Assembly (NCBI GenBank): GCA_045604155.1
Contig: JAZUNN010000057.1
Coordinates: 1-11,261, forward strand
Direction of reading: 5' to 3'
Length of the DNA: 11,261 bases
From: JAISGQ01 sp045604155
GTDB taxonomy: Bacteria > Bacillota > Clostridia > Oscillospirales > Acutalibacteraceae
A program made the position numbers and the translations under genes. The notes under the pieces are model-generated. The model was given only the letters and a program-made list of their open reading frames with translations. It made no database searches and was not told where the DNA came from. Position 1 is the first letter of the stretch; each line of letters starts with the position of its first letter. Below are positions 1 to 5,182 of this stretch, piece after piece.

Positions 1-20
1 AAGTCCCTTTTGTGGGGTTG

Positions 21-39
21 ACAAAAAGGTTCTTTTTGT
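21..39 (-). terminator. Hairpin after tRNA-Glu, possible terminator
   Basis: A perfect 8-bp inverted repeat (ACAAAAAG and CTTTTTGT around a 3-nt loop) begins one base after the CCA end of tRNA-Glu. The stem is AT-rich and its T-run lies inside the 3' arm, so it is not a classic GC-stem plus T-tail terminator. An alternative pairing uses the same CTTTTTGT with an ACAAAAG further downstream (near 8-15). It may end the tRNA transcript or act as a 3' processing signal. Confidence 0.4.
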
Positions 40-114
40 TGGTGACCCGTACGGGAATCGAACCCATGTTACCGCCGTGAAAGGGCGGTGTCTTAACCGC
101 TTGACCAACGGGCC
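40..114 (-). tRNA. tRNA-Glu (anticodon TTC)
   Basis: Read on the minus strand, a full cloverleaf is visible. The acceptor stem is GGCCCGT paired with ACGGGTC (one G-T pair), and the D-stem is GTC/GAC. The anticodon stem is CCGCC/GGCGG around the 7-nt loop CTTTCAC, giving anticodon TTC. The T-arm has the loop TTCGATT. The discriminator base is A and the CCA end is encoded (40-42). It is the second gene of a tRNA operon behind tRNA-Met. Confidence 0.96.
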
Positions 115-124
115 ATTTTGCTTG

Positions 125-152
125 GGTGGGTAACACTTGCGCATTACCCACC
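125..152 (-). other. Hairpin in the tRNA-Met/tRNA-Glu spacer
   Basis: The 39-nt spacer between the two tRNAs is mostly a perfect 9-bp inverted repeat, GGTGGGTAA and TTACCCACC, around a 10-nt loop. No T-run follows on the minus strand, so it is unlikely to terminate transcription before tRNA-Glu. A processing hairpin for the dicistronic tRNA precursor is the simplest reading (inference). Confidence 0.6.
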
Positions 153-153
153 A

Positions 154-230
154 TGGTAGCGGCAATCAGAGTCGAACTGATGACACTACGGGTATGAACC
201 GTATGCTCTAGCCAACTGAGCTATGCCGCC
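154..230 (-). tRNA. tRNA-Met (anticodon CAT), elongator type
   Basis: The minus-strand cloverleaf has acceptor stem GGCGGCA with TGCCGCT (first pair G-T) and D-stem GCTC/GAGC. The anticodon stem TACGG/CCGTA encloses the loop TTCATAC, giving anticodon CAT. The T-loop is TTCGACT, the discriminator is A, and CCA is encoded at 154-156. The anticodon stem lacks the three consecutive G-C pairs of initiator tRNA and position 1 is paired, so this is not the initiator. A lysidine-modified tRNA-Ile2 cannot be wholly excluded from sequence alone, but elongator Met is more likely. Confidence 0.93.
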
Positions 231-245
231 GTAGCAAGCTTGCTT

Positions 246-274
246 ATTATATGCGACAAATTAATATTTGTCAA
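246..274 (-). promoter_or_regulatory. Perfect-consensus sigma-70 promoter for the tRNA operon
   Basis: On the minus strand a TTGACA -35 box (269-274) and a TATAAT -10 box (246-251) are separated by exactly 17 bp. Transcription should start near 239, about 9 nt before mature tRNA-Met. The expected start overlaps a 12-bp perfect palindrome, AGCAAGCTTGCT (233-244). The promoter sits just past the stop codon of the leucine-rich repeat gene, so the tRNAs need not depend on read-through. Confidence 0.9.
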
Positions 275-289
275 CACTTTTTTGAAAAA

Positions 290-1939
290 TTATTCTGCAA
301 TAAATTTTATTCCCGAATTTTCGGCCTGGATATGGGCTTTTGAACCCTTGGGACAATACAGAATTGTGTTGCTGCTGCCGAAAACCGAGTCGCCGAGAGT
401 TGTATCCATAGCAGAAATATTTACTTTCTCAAGGAAAGAGCAGCCATAGAAGGTATCGTCGTCGATAAGCTTTACACTTTCGGGCAGAGTGAGCTCAGAA
501 ATACCGCTCATACTGAAAGCCATCTTTCCGATATAAGAAACTCTGCTGCCAAGCTGAATACTTCCGAGAACAGCGGTATTGTGGAAAGCAAGAGGAGAGA
601 TGATTTTGACGCTGTTGAGGTTTGCAGTGGACATGGAGGTGCAGTTAGAGAAAGCACCGACACCGATGTACCATACAGAGGAGGGAAGAGAAACAGACTT
701 GATGGAAGAATTGTTGAAAGCCATGACACCAAGCATCTGCAGACCCTCGGAAAGAGTAACCTCAGAAGCGGAAGAGAAAGCATTTCCGCCGATATACTGT
801 ACGGAAGCGGGAATCTTGATATTACCCTCGCAGGGAAGCTTACAGCTTACAGCACGGACATTTGAAGGAATCTCGCTTACAGACTGGGCATTGCACTTGA
901 TAAGAACACCGTCGCCGATAACAACATAGTCCTCGTTGAGTGCAGCGATTGCAGAAGGCCATACGCTTTCAAAGCCAAAGGACTTCTCATTTGCGCCTCT
1001 GATACCTGAGCCGATATCAAGGACAGCAATGGTATAGGCAGAAGCGGAAAGATCAATGGCATTGTCGCCAAGATATCTTACACTGTCAGGGATTGTAAGG
1101 GAAATAACATTTGTTCCAAGCTCTATTGCATCGTCAGAAATATAGGTGAGAGTAGAGGGGAGTGTGACAGATTCAATAGTGGGAACAGTAAGAGAATAGA
1201 GAGGATTGGAGGTCAGAGCCCACTGGGAAATGACCTTGACACCTTCGGGGATAGCAACATCGCCGCCGACGCCGTTGTACTTGATAAGAATACCGTCGCC
1301 CACAGTGCAGAATTCATCACTCTGACTGCCGTACCAGGGAGTGCTTATGGCAGAAGCGAAATAATACTTCAGAGTTTTGGGAAGCACCAGCTCCTCAAGG
1401 CATGCCATTTCAGCAAAGCAGTAAGTTCCGGTAACAAGAACGCTGTCGGGAACAACAAGCTTCTTTATGTAGGAATTTCCTCTGAAGGCAGTTCTTCTGG
1501 TGGTATAGGAAAGGGAGGAAGACTCATACATTCCGAACTCACCGATACAGACAACGCTTTTGCCGCCGAGCTCCGAGGGAATCTCAACGGTTTCATCGGT
1601 AAGAGTGCAGCCTACGATAACAGCGCCGTTTTCATAGAGCTCATACTTATAGCCGTTGTCCTCAAAAATGCCCTTGAAATCTCCGAGAGCACGGTACATC
1701 ATTTCTTCAACAGAGCAGGTTACAGACCCGTCGTAGCTGAGAGTAAAGCCGCCATCGGAAGACCCTGAGGAGGAATAATCCTTGTTTCCGTCAGGGAGTG
1801 TAATGGAAGTATCCGACTCACAGAGCGAAAGATTTGAAAGGAGCATATATCCGCCTATTGCGATAGCTGCAAAGAGCAGCAGCATGAAAAATTTAAAGCC
1901 TTTGCCTGTGGATTCAGTGTGAGAAGTATTTGTTGCCAT
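290..1939 (-). CDS. BspA-type leucine-rich repeat protein, membrane-anchored
   Basis: This is a 549-residue protein. A short polar N-terminus is followed by a hydrophobic segment at about residues 17-34, a likely uncleaved anchor or signal, so the rest should lie outside the cell. From about residue 110 it is built of LRR_5 (BspA-like) units of about 23 residues, recognisable by recurring 'LTIPDSVRYLG', 'VTLPSTLTYIS' and 'LTLPESVKLI' strings. Two spaced modules begin 'GDGILIK' and 'GDGVLIK', suggesting internal duplication. No dockerin, cohesin, sortase signal or enzymatic domain is seen. The start is supported by GGAGGGGG (1945-1952), 5 nt before the ATG. Proteins of this family are usually linked to adhesion or surface interactions; the ligand here is unknown. 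It lies 87 nt downstream of the gntR-type gene, with no clear terminator between. Confidence 0.85.
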   Translation of the reverse strand: MATNTSHTESTGKGFKFFMLLLFAAIAIGGYMLLSNLSLCESDTSITLPDGNKDYSSSGSSDGGFTLSYDGSVTCSVEEMMYRALGDFKGIFEDNGYKYELYENGAVIVGCTLTDETVEIPSELGGKSVVCIGEFGMYESSSLSYTTRRTAFRGNSYIKKLVVPDSVLVTGTYCFAEMACLEELVLPKTLKYYFASAISTPWYGSQSDEFCTVGDGILIKYNGVGGDVAIPEGVKVISQWALTSNPLYSLTVPTIESVTLPSTLTYISDDAIELGTNVISLTIPDSVRYLGDNAIDLSASAYTIAVLDIGSGIRGANEKSFGFESVWPSAIAALNEDYVVIGDGVLIKCNAQSVSEIPSNVRAVSCKLPCEGNIKIPASVQYIGGNAFSSASEVTLSEGLQMLGVMAFNNSSIKSVSLPSSVWYIGVGAFSNCTSMSTANLNSVKIISPLAFHNTAVLGSIQLGSRVSYIGKMAFSMSGISELTLPESVKLIDDDTFYGCSFLEKVNISAMDTTLGDSVFGSSNTILYCPKGSKAHIQAENSGIKFIAE

Positions 1940-1967
1940 ACTATCCCCCTCCGATTATCAATATCTC

Positions 1968-1978
1968 ATTATATTATA
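1968..1978 (-). promoter_or_regulatory. Overlapping -10 boxes upstream of the LRR gene
   Basis: On the minus strand the string TATAATATAAT holds two overlapping perfect -10 hexamers, about 15-20 nt upstream of the LRR gene's ribosome binding site. No good -35 box is seen at the right distance (TAGATT at best), which would suit an activator-dependent or weak promoter. A dyad at 2000-2014 sits at the -35 position. Confidence 0.4.
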
Positions 1979-1999
1979 ATGCATTGGGGAGAATAAATC

Positions 2000-2014
2000 T
2001 ATAGTTAAACTATA
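2000..2014. promoter_or_regulatory. 15-bp dyad matching the FadR-family operator consensus
   Basis: TATAGTTTAACTATA (minus-strand reading) is a perfect palindrome around one central base. Its core TAGTTTAACTA fits TNGTNNNACNA, the consensus reported for operators of the FadR subfamily of GntR regulators. It lies between the stop of the adjacent FCD-type GntR gene and the -10 boxes of the LRR gene. Binding is inference; the site may be fortuitous because it is AT-rich. Confidence 0.45.
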
Positions 2015-2026
2015 TAATTGATTTCC

Positions 2027-2686
2027 TCAGATTTCTACATTCTGCCCGCCGACCATCTCAAAGAGCTTATCACGGGCATTTCTGATATGCTCGATAAGCA
2101 GATTTTCTGCCTTATCTTCATCATGAGCGGCAAGAGCCTCCACAATTTCCTTGTGCTCCTCAACGGAAAGGCTTCCACGACCGCCTGTTTCAACAGACAT
2201 TCTGCGGAAACGTTCAATTCTGTGGTGGAGGGAGTTAAGAGTATCGGTAAGAATTCTTGAGGTGCAGAATTTATAGATCATGGAATGGAACTTTGAATCC
2301 AGGTCACGGAGATTCTGAGAATCGCCTTTTGCGGCAAAAAAGTCCTGAAGCTCCACAACATCACGCATCTCTTTAAGCTGAGTGTCAGTTATGCTGCGAG
2401 CGGCATAACGGGCAGCAAGCCCTTCGATGCGGATTCTGATTTCATATATATCCAGAAGGTCACCCTGAGTAATTCCGACAACAACAGCACCCTTGCCGGG
2501 CTCAGCCTTTACAAGGCCCTCCTGCTCAAGGCGGAGAAGCGCCTCACGCACGGGAGTCCTGCTGACTCCGAGACGGGAGGAAACCTTGTTTTCGCTGAGT
2601 ACCTCACCGGGCTCAAGAACACCGGTGAGAATCTCATTTTCAAGAGCCTCGAAAACCTTGCCGGAAAGGGAATTATTATCACTCAT
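2027..2686 (-). CDS. GntR-family transcriptional regulator, FadR/FCD subfamily
   Basis: The protein has 219 residues from the chosen ATG at 2686. An N-terminal winged helix-turn-helix covers about residues 7-70, with the HTH near 32-55 containing the family hallmark 'SRTPVREAL'. An all-helical FCD effector domain covers about 74-210. The metal/effector residues of FCD proteins are all present: D130, H134, H178 and H200. FCD regulators typically bind small carboxylates and leave or occupy the operator accordingly. The start is chosen because AAGGA lies 7 nt upstream. An in-frame ATG at 2707 lacks such a site and lies deeper in the upstream gene. The gene overlaps the upstream synthase stop by 8 nt, so the two are translationally coupled, and the operon promoter carries a FadR/GntR-like operator. 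Autoregulation in response to a carboxylate (product or precursor of the synthase) is the likely job. Confidence 0.9.
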   Translation of the reverse strand: MSDNNSLSGKVFEALENEILTGVLEPGEVLSENKVSSRLGVSRTPVREALLRLEQEGLVKAEPGKGAVVVGITQGDLLDIYEIRIRIEGLAARYAARSITDTQLKEMRDVVELQDFFAAKGDSQNLRDLDSKFHSMIYKFCTSRILTDTLNSLHHRIERFRRMSVETGGRGSLSVEEHKEIVEALAAHDEDKAENLLIEHIRNARDKLFEMVGGQNVEI

Positions 2687-4055
2687 CGTTGAGTCCTTCC
2701 TTCGCATATTTGCGAACCTGCTCCTCCATCTCGGCGGTGCTTATAACGGTCTGACGGCCTGAAGCATACTGCTCGGTCATCCAGTTGTGAATCTCGGTTA
2801 CAAGGCGGCAATTCTTGGAAACCTTTGTTTCGCCTTCGAGGTTGTAGTGATTGTTGATCCAGAAAGCGATGCCTGCTCTGCCGGAGGCGTTGTTCAGGCT
2901 GACAGCTGCAGGTCTGCCGAGAATCTTGTTGGTATCAAAGATATTGTAAATCTCCTCGTCCTTCATAAGACCGTCTGCGTGAATTCCTGCTCTTGTTACG
3001 TTGAAGTTTTCACCGATAAAGGGGGTCATGGGAGGAATGGTATATCCCATTTCCTTCTCGAAATAATGAGCGATATCTGTAATAGCGGTTGCATCCATGC
3101 CGTCGAGAGTGCCCTTGAAGGCAGCATACTCAAATACCATAGCTTCAAGAGGAACGTTGCCTGTTCTCTCGCCGATGCCGAGAAGTGAACAGTTGACGGA
3201 GCTTGCGCCGTAGAGCCATGCAGCGGATGCATTTGCAACAGCCTTGTAGAAGTCGTTGTGACCGTGCCACTCAATAAGGCTGCTGTCAACCTCAGCATAG
3301 TGGTTAAGACCGTAGATAATGCCGGGAACACTTCTGGGAAGTGCAACACCGGGATAGGGAATACCGTAGCCCATAGTGTCGCAGGCACGGATTTTTACGG
3401 GGATACCTGCCTGCTTGGACATATCGTTGAGAGCATGAACGAAGGGTACAACAAAGCCGTAGAAGTCAGCTCTGGTAATATCCTCAAGGTGGCATCTGGG
3501 AGAAACACCTGCCTGGAAAGCAAGGTCAACAGTCTTGAGATAATGCTCAAGAGCCTGCTTTCTGGTCATGCCAAGCTTTTTGAAGATATGGTAGTCAGAG
3601 CAGGAAACAAGAATACCGGTTTCACGGATACCTATATCCTTTACAAGCTTGAAATCCTGCTCGGTGGCTCTTATCCATGTGGTGATTTCGGGGAATTCAT
3701 AGCCAAGCTCCATGCACTTTTCAACAGCATCTCTGTCCTTCTTGCTGTATACAAAGAACTCTGTCTGACGGATTATTCCCTTGGGACCGCCGAGGCGGTT
3801 GAGCATCTTATAGATATCAACAATCTGCTGTGTGGAGTAGGGAGCCTGAGACTGCTGACCGTCACGGAAGGTGGTGTCGGTGATCCATATCTCGTCGGGC
3901 ATACTCTCAGGAACGACACGGTGGTTGAAGGGTATCATGGGAACCTGATCGTAGGGATATATTTCTCTGTACAGGTTAGGCTCGGGAATATCCTGCAGAG
4001 AGTATTCGTACTGATGAACTTCAAGAAGATTTGTCTTGTTGGAAAGCTTTACCAT
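2679..4055 (-). CDS. DRE-TIM acyl-CoA lyase-like synthase, candidate Re-citrate synthase
   Basis: The protein has 458 residues from ATG 4055. It is an HMGL-like TIM-barrel enzyme that condenses acetyl-CoA with a 2-oxo acid. Visible signatures are the catalytic/metal loop 'TDTTFRDGQQ' (59-68), 'HLED' (189-192), 'CDTMG' (225-229), the metal-binding 'HGHND' (264-268), the glycine-rich 'GIGERTGN' (293-300) and 'AGIHADG' (356-362). A roughly 55-residue N-terminal extension precedes the barrel. The C-terminal LeuA regulatory domain of isopropylmalate synthase is absent, and length and shape resemble the clostridial Re-citrate synthases often annotated as homocitrate or isopropylmalate synthase. Re-citrate synthase would make citrate from oxaloacetate for glutamate synthesis; homocitrate or citramalate synthase remain possible. 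An in-frame ATG at 4103 is rejected because it lies upstream of the predicted transcription start (about 4084). The gene forms an operon with a GntR-type regulator. Family certain, substrate inferred. Confidence 0.85.
   Translation of the reverse strand: MVKLSNKTNLLEVHQYEYSLQDIPEPNLYREIYPYDQVPMIPFNHRVVPESMPDEIWITDTTFRDGQQSQAPYSTQQIVDIYKMLNRLGGPKGIIRQTEFFVYSKKDRDAVEKCMELGYEFPEITTWIRATEQDFKLVKDIGIRETGILVSCSDYHIFKKLGMTRKQALEHYLKTVDLAFQAGVSPRCHLEDITRADFYGFVVPFVHALNDMSKQAGIPVKIRACDTMGYGIPYPGVALPRSVPGIIYGLNHYAEVDSSLIEWHGHNDFYKAVANASAAWLYGASSVNCSLLGIGERTGNVPLEAMVFEYAAFKGTLDGMDATAITDIAHYFEKEMGYTIPPMTPFIGENFNVTRAGIHADGLMKDEEIYNIFDTNKILGRPAAVSLNNASGRAGIAFWINNHYNLEGETKVSKNCRLVTEIHNWMTEQYASGRQTVISTAEMEEQVRKYAKEGLNDE
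2694..2698 (-). promoter_or_regulatory. Ribosome binding site deciding the gntR-type start
   Basis: AAGGA on the minus strand, 7 nt before ATG at 2684-2686, lies inside the end of the upstream synthase gene. It supports the shorter start of the regulator over the in-frame ATG 21 nt upstream. Confidence 0.7.
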
Positions 4056-4072
4056 ATAGCATCTGCCTTTCT

Positions 4073-4108
4073 CTTGTATGGTTGTATACAAGTGTACAAC
4101 CATACAAG
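4073..4108. promoter_or_regulatory. Large palindromic GntR-type operator overlapping the synthase promoter
   Basis: Two perfect 14-bp arms, CTTGTATGGTTGTA and TACAACCATACAAG, flank an 8-bp centre. Inside is the 10-bp palindrome TTGTATACAA (4082-4091), like the CTTGTATACAAG core of the B. subtilis GntR operator. On the minus strand the YTTGTA half-site recurs at an exact 8-bp period (starting at 4108, 4100 and 4092). The operator covers the spacer, the -10 box and the transcription start of the synthase-gntR operon, a geometry expected for repression. Confidence 0.8.
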
Positions 4109-4119
4109 GCTTTTGTCAA
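4091..4119 (-). promoter_or_regulatory. Promoter of the synthase-gntR operon
   Basis: TTGACA (4114-4119) and TACACT (4091-4096) are spaced 17 bp on the minus strand. The predicted start near 4084 gives a leader of about 29 nt to ATG 4055. The imperfect -10 box is embedded in the operator palindrome. Confidence 0.75.
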
Positions 4120-4131
4120 CTAAATCATTAA

Positions 4132-4158
4132 AGTAAAAATGCCAAAAGTATTTTTACT
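4132..4158. promoter_or_regulatory. AT-rich inverted repeat between two divergent promoters
   Basis: A perfect 9-bp inverted repeat, AGTAAAAAT and ATTTTTACT, surrounds 9 nt. It lies about midway between the -35 boxes of the synthase operon (4114-4119, minus) and the divergent membrane-protein gene (4173-4178, plus). It could bind a shared regulator. No transcript is expected across it, so a terminator role is unlikely. Confidence 0.4.
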
Positions 4159-4172
4159 CTGATTACCGATTA

Positions 4173-4200
4173 TTGACAAATATATGCAATTTGCTAAAAT
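4173..4200 (+). promoter_or_regulatory. Extended -10 promoter for the divergent membrane-protein gene
   Basis: TTGACA (4173-4178) and TAAAAT (4195-4200) are 16 bp apart. A TG one base before the -10 box makes it an extended -10 (TGCTAAAAT). The start near 4207 gives a leader of about 20 nt containing AAGGGG before ATG 4228. Confidence 0.8.
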
Positions 4201-4227
4201 AAAGAAAAACTTAAGGGGTGAGAAGGT

Positions 4228-4989
4228 ATGAGCACAGAAATAACAGCGCCTGAAAACCGGGAAAAGAAGAAACTGTTCAATAAAATACCTGTTGAATGGG
4301 CAATAACGGCAGGTGCAATAATAACCTTCATCGTCCTTGCTGTAATTATTTTTTCAGCTATGTCCGTTTCCGAGAAAAAGGCAGTTGAAAAATGGACGGA
4401 AGAATGGAACAGCGCAGAATTTTCCGAAAACTGCCGATGCACTGTCTATTCATCCTATACAGCCTCTGTGAGAATGAGAACTCTTTTCAACCGTGACACT
4501 GATCATGTTCTTTTAACAAAAAAGGATATCAGATCACTTAAAAAAGGCAGAAGTGTCGGTGCTTTCGATGATTTTACAAAACTTACGCTGAAAGCGCAGG
4601 GAGGAAAGATAAAAGAAGCAAAGCTGACCATAGATTACGGTGCACTCTGTGAATATTACCACGGGGAGGACTACAGTTTTGACTCCTTCAGATACTGCAG
4701 CGAGCTTTTTGACGATTCAACCATCAGAACACTGGGCTATATAGGTATGTTCATGAATCCCATGAACGACTCTGTAAACAGCGAAGGCGAAATGCTCAAT
4801 TCCGCAATCGAGCTTTACCTTGCTGACGGCAGAGGATATCATGTGGATAAGGACATCAACAGAATAGATATGGAAGACTGCTCCTACACATTGGAATACA
4901 GCACGTCGTACATTGATATTTTTGATCAGGAAATAACGGGGATTTCAAAGGAAGCACTTCTGGTAACAGTAACCGCAAAGTATAAATAA
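4228..4989 (+). CDS. Single-pass membrane protein of unknown function
   Basis: This 253-residue protein is not recognised as a known family. A charged cytoplasmic N-terminus (residues 1-23, lysine-rich) precedes one strong transmembrane segment at about 24-45. The remaining 200 or so residues are soluble and probably extracytoplasmic, with aromatic and acidic content and predicted alternating strands, for example 'KLTLKAQGGKIKEAKLTID' and the C-terminal 'ALLVTVTAKYK'. No catalytic motif is evident. The start is supported by AAGGGG about 9 nt upstream and an extended -10 promoter. It is the only protein gene on the plus strand and is divergent from the synthase-gntR operon, sharing a 170-bp regulatory region. 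It ends in a bidirectional terminator shared with the convergent beta-lactamase-like gene, after about 160 nt of untranslated sequence. Confidence 0.85.
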   Translation: MSTEITAPENREKKKLFNKIPVEWAITAGAIITFIVLAVIIFSAMSVSEKKAVEKWTEEWNSAEFSENCRCTVYSSYTASVRMRTLFNRDTDHVLLTKKDIRSLKKGRSVGAFDDFTKLTLKAQGGKIKEAKLTIDYGALCEYYHGEDYSFDSFRYCSELFDDSTIRTLGYIGMFMNPMNDSVNSEGEMLNSAIELYLADGRGYHVDKDINRIDMEDCSYTLEYSTSYIDIFDQEITGISKEALLVTVTAKYK

Positions 4990-5022
4990 AGCTCTTTAAA
5001 GCCTCACTCTGATGAGAGAGAT

Positions 5023-5044
5023 GGCTTTGCCGCAAGGCAAAGCC
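5023..5044 (+). repeat. GCAA-capped hairpin in a candidate dispersed repeat
   Basis: GGCTTTGCC and GGCAAAGCC form a perfect 9-bp stem closed by the GNRA tetraloop GCAA. It is flanked by purine-rich GAGAGAGAT (left) and GGAGAGAT (right), with CTCTGATGAGAG before that. The arrangement resembles REP-like interspersed elements common in Clostridia intergenic regions. No T-run follows, so it is not itself an obvious terminator. The rest of 4990-5149 holds no gene or other signal that I can see. Confidence 0.55.
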
Positions 5045-5149
5045 GGAGGGAGAGATTTCACAGAAGTATATTTAATTATACGTTTTTGAAATATCCTTCA
5101 ATCATTTCGTGACAATTATACGAAGCATAATAAACACATCCGACTGAAC

Positions 5150-5182
5150 AAAAAGCTCACTCTTTTAAAGAGTGAGCTTTTT
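5150..5182. terminator. Bidirectional intrinsic terminator
   Basis: A 14-bp perfect stem (AAAAAGCTCACTCT with AGAGTGAGCTTTTT) has a 5-nt TTTAA-like loop. It has T-runs on both strands, so it can end transcripts from the plus-strand membrane-protein gene and the minus-strand beta-lactamase-like gene. The last bases overlap the TAA stop of the latter. Confidence 0.9.

Noticed and set aside
579..929. Overlapping plus-strand frames within the LRR gene
   Set aside because: They are antisense to a repeat protein whose periodic codons keep several frames open, and have no start signals.
2000..2014. Dyad read as a terminator of the synthase-gntR operon
   Set aside because: The palindrome has only a one-base centre, is AT-rich and has no T-tail, so it cannot form a stable terminator hairpin.
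2687..2707. Upstream in-frame ATG extending the GntR regulator by 7 residues
   Set aside because: The ATG at 2686 has AAGGA at 7 nt spacing; the longer form has no comparable signal.
4056..4103. Upstream in-frame ATG extending the synthase by 16 residues
   Set aside because: It falls inside the operator and upstream of the predicted transcription start near 4084, and lacks a ribosome binding site.
3258..4136. Long plus-strand reading frame (292 codons) opposite the DRE-TIM synthase
   Set aside because: It lies wholly antisense to a gene with clear family motifs, has no recognisable domain or good ribosome binding site, and is explained by codon bias of the true gene.
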